Shown: in pieces, positions 44,400 through 57,183 of the stretch
How positions within the stretch are numbered: position 1 is the stretch's first letter
How the letters are laid out: each line of letters begins with the position of its first letter
DNA from: Oceanicella sp. SM1341
GTDB lineage: Bacteria > Pseudomonadota > Alphaproteobacteria > Rhodobacterales > Rhodobacteraceae
Assembly: GCF_003448965.1 (NCBI RefSeq)
Contig: NZ_QRGC01000008.1
Span: 120,036 to 184,035 of the forward strand
Direction of reading: 5' to 3'
DNA: 64,000 nucleotides
Position numbers and translations under genes: made by a program
Notes under the pieces: model-generated
The model's database searches: none
Seen by the model: only the letters and a program-made list of their open reading frames with translations
What the model was told of the DNA's origin: nothing

Positions 44400-45332
44400 T
44401 CAGTCGGTGATCGGGTCGAGGTAGGCCTCGATCCGGTCGCGCAGCGCCTCGTGCTGGCGGGGCAGCTTCAGCGCCTCGCCGAGGTGCTCGGCCGGCTCGT
44501 CGCGGTCGAAGCCGGGCTCGGCGGTGGCGACTTCGAAGAGCACGCCGCCGGGGGTGCGGAAGTAGATCGCCCAGAAATAGTCGCGGTCGATCACCGGGGT
44601 GACCTGGTAGCCGGTGTCCATCAGGCTGCGGCGCACCTCGGCCTGGGCGGCGCGGTCGGGCACCGAGAAGGCGATGTGGTGCACCGAGCCCGCGCCCTGC
44701 AGCGCCCGGTCGGCGCCCGGCAGCACCTCGAGGTCGACGGTGTTCGCACCGTTGCCGCCCTCGATGGCGTAGCGGGTCACGTCGCCCTCGGTGGCGAGGC
44801 GGCGGTAGCCCATGAACTCGAGCAGTTCGCCCGTGGCCCGGCCGTCGCGCAGCCGCAGGCTGGCGCCGGAGAAGCCGCGCACCGCGTCATCGCCGCTCAC
44901 GCCGTTGCCGGTCCAGCCCGGGCGGGTGTCGCCGGCGATCTCGGCGAGGGCGAAACCGTCGCCGTCCGGCCCGTCGAAGCGCAGGCGGCGCTCGCCGAAG
45001 CGGGTTTCCTCCGCGAGGCCGGTAACCCCCTGCCCCGCGAGGCGCTGCTTCCAGTAGCCCAGGCTGCCCTCGGGCACCGAGAAGAGCGTGGTGCCAACCT
45101 CGCCCGTGCCCGGCCGGCCCTGGCCGACGCCGCGGAACGGGAAGTAGGTCATCACCGAGCCGGGCGTGCCGGCGGCATCGCCGTAATAGAGGTGGTAGGT
45201 GTCCGGCGCGTCGAAGTTGACGGTTTTCTTCACCCGGCGCAGGCCGAGGGTCTTGGTGAAGAAGTCCGAGTTGGCCTGGGCGCTGGACGCGATCGAGGTC
45301 ACGTGATGCAGGCCGTTGATCTTGCTGTCCAT
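44400..45332 (-). CDS. VOC family ring-cleaving dioxygenase, MhqO/LinE-like
   Basis: Extradiol-type dioxygenase of 310 residues with two vicinal-oxygen-chelate modules. Metal ligands: GLHHVT near residue 10, SVHHIAFSVPD near residue 215, and the glutamate in GVLFEVATAEPGFDRDEP near residue 265. The extended C-terminal GFDRDEP is characteristic of hydroquinone-specific MhqO-like proteins. AGGAGG gives an ideal ribosome site before 45332. Divergent from a LysR regulator; a pirin gene follows. Confidence 0.92.
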   Translation of the reverse strand: MDSKINGLHHVTSIASSAQANSDFFTKTLGLRRVKKTVNFDAPDTYHLYYGDAAGTPGSVMTYFPFRGVGQGRPGTGEVGTTLFSVPEGSLGYWKQRLAGQGVTGLAEETRFGERRLRFDGPDGDGFALAEIAGDTRPGWTGNGVSGDDAVRGFSGASLRLRDGRATGELLEFMGYRRLATEGDVTRYAIEGGNGANTVDLEVLPGADRALQGAGSVHHIAFSVPDRAAQAEVRRSLMDTGYQVTPVIDRDYFWAIYFRTPGGVLFEVATAEPGFDRDEPAEHLGEALKLPRQHEALRDRIEAYLDPITD

Positions 45333-45414
45333 TTTGTCCTCCTGGCTGCCGGCCTGGCCGGCTGTTCCTGTGTGCTGCAGTGAAGATGGGCCAGCGGGAG
45401 GTGAAAGAGAATGG

Positions 45415-45425
45415 CAATAATATTG
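45415..45425. promoter_or_regulatory. AT-rich dyad in the LysR/dioxygenase divergent promoter
   Basis: CAATAATATTG is a palindrome around a central base in an otherwise GC-rich 126-bp divergent gap, next to TTGACA at 45423-45428. A likely location for a LysR-family site or promoter element; evidence is positional only. Confidence 0.4.
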
Positions 45426-45458
45426 ACAACACCATTACGGTAGGCGCAACAATGAGGC

Positions 45459-46358
45459 ATGGGCGATCTCGAGGCGATAAGGGTATTCCTGGCGGTGGCG
45501 GAGCAGCGCAGCTTCGTCGCGGCGGCGCGGCACCTGATGATGACGCCGCCCTCGGTCACCCGCACGGTGGGCGCGCTGGAGGACCGGCTGGGCGTGCAGC
45601 TGCTGCTGCGCACCACGCGGCAGGTGTCGCTCACCTCGGCGGGGGCGGCCTATGCGGCGCGGGTGGGCCCGCTGGTCGACGCGCTCACCGCCGCGGCGGA
45701 GGACCTGCGCGAGGGCCAGGGCGAGACCTCGGGCCTCATCCGCATCAACGCGCCGATGTCGATGGGCCAGCGCATCCTGCCGGAGGTGATCGCGCAGTTC
45801 CGCACGCTCTATCCGAAGGTGAATGTCTCGCTCACCCTCACCGACCGGCTGGTGGACGTGGTGGCCGACGAGGTGGACCTCGCGATCCGCATCTCCGGGC
45901 CGCCGCGCGACAAGCTGACCATCTGGCGCAAGCTCTGCCCGGTGCGGCGGGTGATCGTGGCGGCGCCGCGCTATCTCGAGGCCTGGGGCCGGCCCGACAG
46001 CCCGGAGGACCTGGCCCGGCATGTCTGCATCGCCTACGACGCGCAGGGCGGCCCGGAGATCTGGGACTTCGCGCGCGGCTCCATGCGCCGCCGGGCGCGG
46101 GCCGGGGCGGAGCTGAGCGCCAACAATGGCGAGCTGATCGCCCGGATGGCGGAGAACGGCGAGGGCATCGCGCTGCTGCCGCGCTTCATCGTGGAGCCGG
46201 CGCTGGCCGAGGGCCGGCTGGTGACCCTGCTCGAGGGCTGGTCGCTGCCGGAGCTGTGGCTCACGCTCTACTACCCGCCCTACGAGCGGCTGCCGATGCG
46301 GCTCGCCACCTTCTCCGACTTCTTCGAGACCTACGCCACCGAGACCCGGCCGGTGTGA
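45459..46358 (+). CDS. LysR family transcriptional regulator
   Basis: 299 residues, N-terminal winged helix (LEAIRVFLAVAEQRSFVAAA, MMTPPSVTRTVGALEDRLGV, residues 3-60) and effector domain with SGLIRINAPMSMGQRILPEV near residue 92, typical of the CrgA/AaeR-like subgroup. Divergent from the MhqO-like dioxygenase and pirin genes across 126 bp; it probably senses the aromatic or quinone they remove. The GAGG in front of the ATG is unusually close. It ends two bases before the convergent DUF389 gene. Confidence 0.92.
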   Translation: MGDLEAIRVFLAVAEQRSFVAAARHLMMTPPSVTRTVGALEDRLGVQLLLRTTRQVSLTSAGAAYAARVGPLVDALTAAAEDLREGQGETSGLIRINAPMSMGQRILPEVIAQFRTLYPKVNVSLTLTDRLVDVVADEVDLAIRISGPPRDKLTIWRKLCPVRRVIVAAPRYLEAWGRPDSPEDLARHVCIAYDAQGGPEIWDFARGSMRRRARAGAELSANNGELIARMAENGEGIALLPRFIVEPALAEGRLVTLLEGWSLPELWLTLYYPPYERLPMRLATFSDFFETYATETRPV

Positions 46359-46360
46359 GG

Positions 46361-47434
46361 CTACTCGTCCTCGCGCAGCAGCAGCACCGGCGCGGGGTGG
46401 AGGCTTTCGTCGGCGAGGTCGATCTGCCAGGCGATGCGGGTCTGGTAGCGCACCACGACGGTATAGTCCGGGCCCAGCACCTCGCGCACCGTGCTGCGGA
46501 ACGGGTTTCGCGCGAGGGAGGCGGGCAGCAGGTCGGCGGCGGAGGCGATGCGGTACTGCGCGTCCGACGGCAGGTCGACCAGCGCCCAGATCTCGGCCAT
46601 CCGGTCACGCGCATGCACCTCCACCCGCAGCACCTCCACCGGCACGCTGCCGGCCCAGCGGCGGATATGCGCGGCGAGGGCCGCCTCGGTGCGGGTTTCC
46701 ACGTAGCGGTAGTAGGTGGTGGTGAGCAGGTGGAGGAACACCGCCACCAGGAAGGCGGTGGCGATGGTGGCGCTCATGGTGAAGCGCATGCGCCGCCGGC
46801 CGCGGCTGAGCAGGAAGCTCGACGGGCTGGACGCGATGTAGACGATGCAGGCCGAGAAGATGATGGCGCCGAAATTGGTGGCGAAGAGCAGCACCGCCTC
46901 GCGGGCGCGCAGCGGCTCGCCGAAATGCAGCAGCAGCCCGGCGGCGGCGAGCGGCGGCACCAGCGACACGCCGATGGCAGCGCCCGGCAGCAGGCTGATC
47001 TCGGATTTCTGGATCTGGACATAGGCGCCCGCCACCCCGGCGGCGAGGGCGATGAGCAGGTCCTCGGCGCCGGGATGGGTGCGGCTGCCCACCTCCACCG
47101 GCAGGGTGACGCCGCGCGGCGCGTCGATGGCCCAGGCGATGGCCCAGGCGATGCAGACGCTCACCCCCGCCGCGAACAGCACCACCAGCGCCAGCCACAG
47201 CGCCCGGCCCAGCCAGCCCATCACCATGGAGGAGGCGATGCCCAGGATCGGGGTCATCAGCGGCGCGATGAGCATGGCCGCGATGACCACGGCGCCGGAA
47301 TCGCGCAGCAGGCCCATGGTGGCGATGGTCACGGCGAGGGTGAGCAGCATGGCGAAGCGCCGCCAGTAGGCACCGGGGTCCGCGCCCTCGAAGCGCAGGA
47401 TGTCCCGGGTGATGGAGAAGTCCCGTATCGGCAT
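46361..47434 (-). CDS. DUF389 family integral membrane protein
   Basis: 357 residues. After a short N-terminal segment there are about six to seven helices, with the family cores SGAVVIAAMLIAPLMTPILGIASSMV (in pieces, near residues 40-70) and LPGAAIGVSLVPPLAAAGLL near 145-165. The C-terminal hundred residues are soluble. Function of DUF389 is unknown. The ATG at 47434 follows GAGGGT at good spacing; longer open frames upstream belong to the RtcR gene's antisense. It is separated by 101 bp from the rtcR stop on the same strand. Confidence 0.88.
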   Translation of the reverse strand: MPIRDFSITRDILRFEGADPGAYWRRFAMLLTLAVTIATMGLLRDSGAVVIAAMLIAPLMTPILGIASSMVMGWLGRALWLALVVLFAAGVSVCIAWAIAWAIDAPRGVTLPVEVGSRTHPGAEDLLIALAAGVAGAYVQIQKSEISLLPGAAIGVSLVPPLAAAGLLLHFGEPLRAREAVLLFATNFGAIIFSACIVYIASSPSSFLLSRGRRRMRFTMSATIATAFLVAVFLHLLTTTYYRYVETRTEAALAAHIRRWAGSVPVEVLRVEVHARDRMAEIWALVDLPSDAQYRIASAADLLPASLARNPFRSTVREVLGPDYTVVVRYQTRIAWQIDLADESLHPAPVLLLREDE

Positions 47435-47535
47435 CGTCGGCACCCTCGCGCACCCGCAGACGGATGCGCCGGAGATGATGCCGCAAAATCTCCGTGTCGT
47501 CATGTGAAACCGCGCGGCGCTGCAGCCGCGGCGGG

Positions 47536-49107
<1,572 letters not shown>

Positions 49108-49190
49108 GGCTCAGGCCCGGGTGTGGCGGGGGAGAGTCGTCAGGGCGTGGCGGGGCATGGCGGGTGTATCCGGATGTATAAGTGGCGATA

Positions 49191-49272
49191 CCGCAGGATC
49201 GTATCTGCGGGAGCGCTTCCGGTCAAACGCGGTGAAAGCCGGGTAAAACCAGTGGGTTGGCGGAAATCTCGC
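49191..49272 (+). promoter_or_regulatory. rtcB control region: 20-bp dyad and weak -24/-12 element
   Basis: The 386-bp gap between rtcR and rtcB contains the dyad CCGCAG-N8-CTGCGG at 49191-49210. About 50 bp further TGGC at 49258-49261 and GC at 49271-49272 have the spacing of a sigma-54 promoter (GG-N10-GC), but only about half of the consensus fits. The dyad would sit near -80, a normal activator distance. Given the degenerate RtcR, a sigma-70 promoter may be used instead. The remainder of the gap is GC-rich leader without a gene. Confidence 0.45.
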
Positions 49273-49493
49273 TTTTGCTGTGCGCCGCGGGCGGTGGCGG
49301 GCAGAGTCAGATGGTCACCGAAGGAGAGGTAACCGGAAGCAGGCAGATCCGTGCCTGCGGCGAAGACCGGCCGGGGCGGACCATGCGGCCGCTCCGGCCC
49401 CTGCCGGGGCCCGGAACGGACATCCCCGGGCCCCGGCCCCTCAGCAACATGCCCCCGGCCCCGCACCGCGGCCGGGGCGGAAAGGACGCGAGA

Positions 49494-50924
49494 ATGACCA
49501 TTCAGCAGGCGGCCGGAACGGCCCCCGTCACCGGACACACGCTGATCGGCTGGGGCTATGCCCCCGGCCCGGACTTCGCCGGGCTGCTGGCCCGCGCCGA
49601 TGCGCTGCAGGCCGGCGGCGCCACGCCCGAGGCGGTGCGCCGCACGCTGATGGCCGAGCGCCCGCCCGCGCCGGCGACGGAGCCCCTGCCCTTGCGGGCG
49701 GAGGGGGCGACCGGCTTCTCCGAGATCATCGCGGCGGAGACCGGGGACGAGCAGGCGAACCTGGAGAAGGTGCGCGAGACCATGCGCATGCTGATGCGCA
49801 CCCCCACGGTGGAGGCCGGCGCCGTGCTGCCCGATGCCTGCCCGAGCGGGCCGGTGGGCACCATTCCCGTGGGCGGGGTGGTGGCCGCGCGCGAGGCGAT
49901 CCACCCCGGCATGCACTCGGCCGACATCTGCTGCTCGATGATGCTCACCGACCTCGGGACGGCCGACCCGAAGGCGGTGCTGGACGCGGCCTCGGCCGTG
50001 ACGCATTTCGGGTATGGCGGGCGGCCGAACGGCCGGCGCTTCGCCGTGTCGCTGCACCTGCTCGACGCCTTCCGCGCCAACCCGTTCCTCCGCGAGCCGC
50101 GGCTGCTGCAGGCGGCGCAGGAGCAGATGGGCACCCAGGGCGACGGCAACCACTTCCTGTTCGTCGGCCGCTCGCGCCGCACCGGGCGCACGGCGATGGT
50201 GACGCATCACGGCTCACGCGGGCCGGGCGGGCAGCTCTACAAGGCCGGCAAGGAGGTGGCGGAGCGGTTCCGCCGCAGGCTCTCGCCCGAGACCCCGGTG
50301 CAGAACGGCTGGATCCCGGCGCAGAGCGACGAGGGGCTGGCCTACTGGGAGGCGCTGCAGCTCATCCGCCGCTGGACGAAGGCGAACCACAACGCCCTGC
50401 ACCAGGCCGTGGCGGAGGCGGCGCACGCCGAGGTGGGCGAGCGATTCTGGAACGAGCACAACTTCGTCTTCCGCCGCGACGGGCTGTACCTGCACGGCAA
50501 GGGGGCCACCCCGGCCTGGGAGGGCTACGCCGCGGATGCGAGCGGGCTCACGCTGGTGCCGCTCAACATGGCGGAGCCGGTGCTGGTGCTGCGCGGTCGC
50601 GACCGGCCGGAGAGCCTGGGCTTCGCGCCGCACGGGGCGGGGCGCAACTTCACCCGCACCGAGCACCGCCGGCGCATGGGCGGGATGACGCCGGAGGCGG
50701 CCCTGGCGCGCGAGACCCGCGGGCTGGACATCCGCTTCCTCGCCGGTCCGCCGGACGCCTCGGAACTGCCGTCGAGCTACAAGGACGCGGCCTCGGTGGT
50801 GCGGCAGATCGAGCGGTTCGGCCTGGCCGAGATCGTCGACTACATCGACCCCTACGGCTGCATCATGGCCGGCGCGGTGCCGCTGCCCTGGCGGGAGCGG
50901 AAGCAGCGCCGCGGCCGGGGCTGA
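49494..50924 (+). CDS. rtcB: RNA-splicing ligase RtcB
   Basis: GTP- and Mn-dependent ligase joining 2',3'-cyclic phosphate (or 3'-phosphate) to 5'-OH RNA ends. The 476-residue product has metal-site motifs SADICCSM (D144, C147; DIGCG in classical members), GTQGDGNHF (H220), VTHHGSRG (H239), EHNFVF (H322) and the guanylylation histidine in PHGAGRN (H380). The AAAGGAC before the ATG at 49494 supports that start. The DICC variant differs from the common DIGCG. No rtcA or archease gene is nearby. Divergent from the RtcR-like regulator. Confidence 0.94.
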   Translation: MTIQQAAGTAPVTGHTLIGWGYAPGPDFAGLLARADALQAGGATPEAVRRTLMAERPPAPATEPLPLRAEGATGFSEIIAAETGDEQANLEKVRETMRMLMRTPTVEAGAVLPDACPSGPVGTIPVGGVVAAREAIHPGMHSADICCSMMLTDLGTADPKAVLDAASAVTHFGYGGRPNGRRFAVSLHLLDAFRANPFLREPRLLQAAQEQMGTQGDGNHFLFVGRSRRTGRTAMVTHHGSRGPGGQLYKAGKEVAERFRRRLSPETPVQNGWIPAQSDEGLAYWEALQLIRRWTKANHNALHQAVAEAAHAEVGERFWNEHNFVFRRDGLYLHGKGATPAWEGYAADASGLTLVPLNMAEPVLVLRGRDRPESLGFAPHGAGRNFTRTEHRRRMGGMTPEAALARETRGLDIRFLAGPPDASELPSSYKDAASVVRQIERFGLAEIVDYIDPYGCIMAGAVPLPWRERKQRRGRG

Positions 50925-50930
50925 CGCAGG

Positions 50931-50958
50931 CCGGGCCCCCGCGCGGGGCCCGGTTTTT
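50931..50958 (+). terminator. Rho-independent terminator after rtcB
   Basis: CCGGGCCCC (50931-50939) pairs with GGGGCCCGG (50945-50953), loop CGCGC, followed by TTTTT. It starts seven bases after the rtcB stop codon. Confidence 0.93.
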
Positions 50959-51023
50959 CCTTGCGCAACAAGGCCCTGGCACCCCGCTCTCCCCGGCGGG
51001 CGGGATATGCGACCAGGAAATGA

Positions 51024-51037
51024 TTGACGTCTGTCAA
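51024..51037. promoter_or_regulatory. Operator-like dyad upstream of the LacI-led sugar operon
   Basis: TTGAC-GTCT-GTCAA at 51024-51037, 43 bp before the LacI gene. The first arm could also be a -35 element. A LacI-family repressor binding here would control its own operon. Inference from position and symmetry. Confidence 0.55.
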
Positions 51038-51079
51038 AACTGCCCGCACTCTCCGCGGCAGGGAGGAACAACAGACGTG

Positions 51080-52153
51080 ATGCGCAAGCCCACTCTTCAT
51101 GACGTGGCGCGGGCAGCGGGCGTGAGCTATGCCACCGCCGACCGGGTGCTGAACGCCCGCGGCGGGGTGGCGGCCAAGTCCGAGGCGCGGGTGCGTGCGG
51201 CGATCGAGGCGCTCGGCTACACGCGCGACGTGCATGCCGCGAACCTCTCGCGCCGGCGGCTGTACCGGTTCCGCTTCCTGCTGCCCGACGGCGACCACAG
51301 TTTCTTCCGCGCCCTGCGCGCCGCGGTGCTGGCCGAGGCCGGCGCGCGGGCGGGCGACCGGGTGCGCATCACCCTCAGCGAGGTGCCGGCCTTCGACGCC
51401 GAGGCGCTGGCCGAGGCGCTGGAGCGGGTGGAGCCGGAGGCCTGCGACGGGCTCGCCATCGTGGCCAGCGGCAGTGCCCGGGTGAGCGCGGCCATCGCCT
51501 CGTTGCGCGCGGGCGGCGTGGCGGTGGTGACGCTGGTCTCCGACGCGCCGGGGGCGGCGCGCGACGCCTACGTGGGCATCGACAACCTGGTGGCCGGGCG
51601 CACCGCCGGGCGGCTGATGCGGCTGGGGCACACCGGGCGCAGCGGCCTCGTGCTGCCGGTGGTGGGCGCGCGGGCGGCGCAGGACCATGCCGAGCGGCTG
51701 GCCGGGCTGGAGCAGAGCCTTGCTGGCGCGCCGGGCCTTGCCCTGCTGCCGGTGGCGGAGGCTTTCGACAGCCCCTCGCGCATGCGCGCGCTGGTGGGCG
51801 CTGCGCTGGCGCGCGAGCCGGGGATCAGCGGCATCTACAGCATGGGGGCGGGGAATCGCGGGCTCGTGGAGGCGCTGCGGGCGCTCGGGCGGCCGCGGCC
51901 GCTGGTGGTGCTGCACGAGCTGGTGCCGCATGCGCGCGAGGCGCTGGAGGCCGGGCTGGTGGACGCGGTGATCGACCAGAAGCCGGTGCAGGAGGTGGCG
52001 GCCGCCCTCGACATCCTGCGCGCGCTGGCCGACGGGCGGCCCGCCCCGGCCGGGCGGGCGCGGATCACCCCGGCGATCTACCTGCCCGAGAACCTTCCGG
52101 CCTGCCCGGCGGGTGAAGAAGAAGACAACGACATGATGGGAGGAGCCGCCTGA
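51080..52153 (+). CDS. LacI family transcriptional regulator
   Basis: Repressor of 357 residues. N-terminal helix-turn-helix and hinge: [20 protein letters not shown] near residues 5-24, then [20 protein letters not shown]. The periplasmic-binding-like effector domain runs from about 63 to 340. The start could be ATG 51080 or the adjacent GTG 51077; GGGAGG fits the GTG slightly better. It is the first gene of the sugar operon: its TGA shares one base with the xylA start, so it is autoregulated together with its targets. Ligand unknown, presumably a sugar carried by the ABC system. Confidence 0.92.
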   Translation: MRKPTLHDVARAAGVSYATADRVLNARGGVAAKSEARVRAAIEALGYTRDVHAANLSRRRLYRFRFLLPDGDHSFFRALRAAVLAEAGARAGDRVRITLSEVPAFDAEALAEALERVEPEACDGLAIVASGSARVSAAIASLRAGGVAVVTLVSDAPGAARDAYVGIDNLVAGRTAGRLMRLGHTGRSGLVLPVVGARAAQDHAERLAGLEQSLAGAPGLALLPVAEAFDSPSRMRALVGAALAREPGISGIYSMGAGNRGLVEALRALGRPRPLVVLHELVPHAREALEAGLVDAVIDQKPVQEVAAALDILRALADGRPAPAGRARITPAIYLPENLPACPAGEEEDNDMMGGAA

Positions 52154-53457
52154 TGACCGGATATTTCGAGGGCATCGCGCCGCTGGCGCATGACCCCGGG
52201 GCGGAGGGCCTCGCCTTCCGGCACTACGACCCCGACGAGGTCGTGCTGGGCCGGCGCATGGAGGACCACCTGCGCTTTGCCGTGTGCTACTGGCACAGTT
52301 TCGGCTGGGAGGGGGGCGACCCGTTCGGCGGCGCCACCTTCGAGCGGCCGTGGTTTCCCAATGACGACATGGGCCGGGCGAAGGCGAAGGCGGAGGCGGC
52401 GTTCGAGCTGTTCCGCATCCTCGGCGTGCCCTATTTCACCTTCCACGACCACGACGTGCGCCCCGAGGGCGCGCGGCTGGCCGAGAGCCATGCGCGGCTC
52501 GACGAGATGGCCGACCTCTTCGAGGCGAAGATGGCGGCGGGCGGCCCGAAGCTGCTCTGGGGCACGGCGAACCTGTTCACCAACCGCCGCTACATGGCCG
52601 GGGCGGCGACGAACCCCGACCCGGATGTCTTCGCCTATTGCGCCTCCGTGGTGCGGCACTGCATGGGCGTCACCCACCGGCTGGGCGGCGAGAACTACGT
52701 GCTCTGGGGCGGGCGCGAGGGCTACGAGACCCTGCTCAACACCGACCTTGCCCGTGAGACCGAGCAGATGGGCCGGTTCCTCAGCCTCGTGGTGGAGCAC
52801 AAGCACCGCATCGGCTTCAAGGGCGCCATCCTGGTGGAGCCGAAGCCGCAGGAGCCGACGAAACACCAGTACGACCACGATGTCGCCACGGTCTACGGCC
52901 TGCTCAGGCGCTTCGGGCTGGAGGGCGAGGTGCAGGTGAACATCGAGCAGGGGCATGCCATTCTCGCCGGGCATTCCTTCGAGCACGAGATCGCGCTCGC
53001 CGGCGCGCTCGGCATCTTCGGCTCGGTGGACATGAACCGCAACGACCCGCAATCGGGCTGGGACACCGACCAGTTTCCCAACAACGTGGCCGACGTGGCG
53101 CTGGCCTATTACGAGATCCTGCGGCTGGGGGGGTTCACCTCCGGCGGCACGAATTTCGACGCGAAGCTGCGCCGCCAGTCGCTCGACGCGGAGGACCTGG
53201 TGGCGGCGCATGCCGGGGCGATGGATGTCTGCGCGCGCGGGCTGAAGGCCGCCGCCGCCCTGCTGGAGGGCGGCGCGCTGGAGGAGGCGCGCGCGGCGCG
53301 ATACGCGGGCTGGGCGCGGAGCGATGCCCGTGCCATGCTGGCCCCCGGCGCCACGCTCGCGCAGATCGCCGAGCGGGCAGAGGCGGAAGACCTCGACCCG
53401 CAGCCGGTTTCCGGCCGGCAGGAAAGACTGGAAAACCTCGTCAACCGCTACGTGTAA
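52153..53457 (+). CDS. xylA: Xylose isomerase
   Basis: Interconverts D-xylose and D-xylulose (and other aldose/ketose pairs), two divalent metals. 434 residues, the normal class II length. Visible active-site segments: [13 protein letters not shown] near residues 95-107 with the catalytic His/Asp pair, [17 protein letters not shown] near 230-246, [17 protein letters not shown] near 263-279, and [19 protein letters not shown] near 295. Complete and apparently functional. No xylulokinase is encoded in the window, so a complete xylose pathway is not local; the partners suggest a related rare sugar may be the real target. Confidence 0.95.
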   Translation: MTGYFEGIAPLAHDPGAEGLAFRHYDPDEVVLGRRMEDHLRFAVCYWHSFGWEGGDPFGGATFERPWFPNDDMGRAKAKAEAAFELFRILGVPYFTFHDHDVRPEGARLAESHARLDEMADLFEAKMAAGGPKLLWGTANLFTNRRYMAGAATNPDPDVFAYCASVVRHCMGVTHRLGGENYVLWGGREGYETLLNTDLARETEQMGRFLSLVVEHKHRIGFKGAILVEPKPQEPTKHQYDHDVATVYGLLRRFGLEGEVQVNIEQGHAILAGHSFEHEIALAGALGIFGSVDMNRNDPQSGWDTDQFPNNVADVALAYYEILRLGGFTSGGTNFDAKLRRQSLDAEDLVAAHAGAMDVCARGLKAAAALLEGGALEEARAARYAGWARSDARAMLAPGATLAQIAERAEAEDLDPQPVSGRQERLENLVNRYV

Positions 53458-53474
53458 GACGAGACTGGGAGGAA

Positions 53475-54536
53475 ATGATGAAGACGATCAAGGGCCCCGG
53501 GCTCTTCCTCGCGCAATTCGCGGGGGACGAGGCGCCGTTCAACTCATGGGACAGCATCACCAGATGGGCGGCGGACTGCGGCTACAAGGGCGTGCAGCTG
53601 CCGAGCTGGGACGGCCGGCTCATCGACCTCGCCCGCGCCGCCGAAAGCCGGGACTATTGCGACGAGCTCGCCGGCGTGGCGGCGGCGAACGGGGTGGAGA
53701 TCACCGAGCTTTCCACCCATCTGCAGGGCCAGCTCGTGGCGGTGCACCCGGCCTATGACGAAGCCTTCGAGGGGTTCGCGGCGCCTGAAGCGCGCGGAAA
53801 CCCGGCGGCGCGGCAGGCCTGGGCGGTGGAGCAGGTGCGCCTCGCCCTCACCGCCTCGGCCAATCTCGGGCTGGGGGCGATGGCGAGTTTCTCCGGCGCG
53901 CTGGTGTGGCCCTATCTCTACCCCTGGCCGCAGCGCGCGCCGGGGCTGGTGGAGGAGGGCTTCGACGAGCTCGCCCGCCGCTGGCGCCCGCTGCTCGACC
54001 ACGCGGAGGCCTGCGGGGTGGACATCTGCTACGAGATCCACCCCGGCGAGGACCTGCATGACGGCATCACCTACGAGATGTTCCTGGAGCGCACCGGCAA
54101 TCACGCCCGGGCCTGCATGCTCTACGACCCCTCGCACTACGTGCTGCAATGCCTTGATTACGTGGAGAATATCGAGATCTACCACGAGCGCATCCGCATG
54201 TTCCACGTCAAGGACGCGGAGTTTCGCCCCTCCGGCCGGCAGGGGGTGTACGGCGGTTTCCAGCCCTGGATCAGCCGCGTCGGGCGCTTCCGCAGCCCGG
54301 GCGACGGCGAGGTGGATTTCTCCGCCGTGTTCTCGGCGCTCACCACCCACGGGTTCGACGGCTGGGCCGTGGTGGAATGGGAGTGCTGCCTGAAACACCC
54401 CGAGGACGGGGCGCGGGAGGGGGCTCAGTTCGTGGAGAACCACATCATCCGGGTGACCGAGCGCGCCTTCGACGATTTCGCCGGCGGCGGGGCCGACAGG
54501 GCCGCGAACCGCCGCATGCTGGGGCTGGGGGCATGA
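53475..54536 (+). CDS. TIM-barrel sugar isomerase/epimerase (AP endonuclease 2 family)
   Basis: 353-residue metal-dependent barrel of the xylose-isomerase-like TIM family. Metal and acid/base residues appear in HAEACGVDICYEIHPGEDLH near residues 175-195, MLYDPSHYVLQ near 215 and MFHVKDAEF near 243. Partnered with a Gfo/Idh/MocA dehydrogenase that overlaps its stop (ATGA), a combination also seen in YcjR/YcjS-type 3-ketoglycoside and inositol pathways. GGGAGG precedes the double ATG. Exact reaction unknown. Confidence 0.88.
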   Translation: MMKTIKGPGLFLAQFAGDEAPFNSWDSITRWAADCGYKGVQLPSWDGRLIDLARAAESRDYCDELAGVAAANGVEITELSTHLQGQLVAVHPAYDEAFEGFAAPEARGNPAARQAWAVEQVRLALTASANLGLGAMASFSGALVWPYLYPWPQRAPGLVEEGFDELARRWRPLLDHAEACGVDICYEIHPGEDLHDGITYEMFLERTGNHARACMLYDPSHYVLQCLDYVENIEIYHERIRMFHVKDAEFRPSGRQGVYGGFQPWISRVGRFRSPGDGEVDFSAVFSALTTHGFDGWAVVEWECCLKHPEDGAREGAQFVENHIIRVTERAFDDFAGGGADRAANRRMLGLGA

Positions 54537-55668
54537 GCGCGCCGATCCGCCTCGGGATGGTGGGCGGCGGCCAGGGCGCCTTCATCGGCGCGGTGCACCG
54601 CATCGCGGCGCGGCTCGACGGGGAGTTCACCCTCGTCGCGGGCGCGCTCTCCTCCACGCCTGAGCGGGCGCGGGAGAGTGCGGCGGCGCTGGGGCTCGAC
54701 CCCGCGCGCTCCTATGCCGATTTCGAGCAGATGGCGGCGGCGGAGGCCGCCCGGCCGGACGGTATCGAGGCCGTGGCCATCGTGACGCCCAACCACATGC
54801 ATGTGCCGGCGGCGAAGGCCTTCCTTGCCCGCGGCATCCACGTGATCTGCGACAAGCCGCTCGCCGCCACGGAGGAGGAGGCAGACAGCCTCGCCGAGGT
54901 GGTGCGCGTGGCCGATGCGCTGTTCATCCTCACCCACAACTACACCGGCTACCCGATGATCCGCCAGGCGCGGGAGATGGTGGCGGCCGGCGCGCTGGGG
55001 CCGCTGCGGCTGGTGCAGGTGGAGTATGTGCAGGACTGGCTCACCCGCTCCCTCGAGGCCGAGGGCTCGAAACAGGCCGAGTGGCGGACCGACCCCACCC
55101 GCTCCGGCGCGGGCGGCGCGGTGGGCGACATCGGCACCCATGCGCACAACCTCGCCTGTTTCGTGAGCGGGCTCGAGGTGGAGGAGCTGGCGGCAGACCT
55201 GCAGAGCTTCGGCACCGGGCGCAGGCTCGATGACAACGGCCACGTGATGCTGCGCTTTCGCGGCGGGGCGCGGGGCATGCTGTGGTGCAGCCAGGTGGCG
55301 CCGGGCAACGAGAACGGCCTGCGGCTGCGCCTCTACGGCCCGGCCGGCGGGCTGGAATGGCACCAGGAGCAGCCCAACCACCTGTGGTTCACGCCCGAGG
55401 GCGGGCCGACCCAGCGCCTCACCCGCGGCGGCCCCGGCGCGGGCCCGGCGGCGGCGGCGGTGAGCCGCACGCCCTCGGGCCACCCGGAGGGCTATCTGGA
55501 GGGTTTCGCCAACCTCTACACCGAGGCGGCGGCGGCGATCCGGGCCTATGTGCCGGGCGACCCCCCTGCCCCGGGCCTGCTGCCCGGCGTGGAGGCGGGG
55601 CTCTCGGGCATGCGCTTCATCACCGCCTGCGTGCGCTCCTCGCAGGCCAATGCCGCCTGGGTGCGGTT

Positions 55669-55672
<4 letters not shown>
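54533..55672 (+). CDS. Gfo/Idh/MocA family oxidoreductase
   Basis: NAD(P)-dependent sugar or cyclitol dehydrogenase, 379 residues. Rossmann start RLGMVGGGQGAFIGAVHRIA (residues 5-24), the EKP-type motif CDKPLAATEEEAD near residues 103-115, and the C-terminal sheet domain with GAGGAVGDIGTHAHNLACF near 190-208 carrying the conserved Asp/His pair. The ATG at 54533 gives an ATGA overlap with the previous gene; its own stop overlaps the ATPase gene by GTGA. Substrate is presumably the sugar imported by this operon. Confidence 0.92.
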
Positions 55673-57179
<1,507 letters not shown>

Positions 57180-57183
<4 letters not shown>

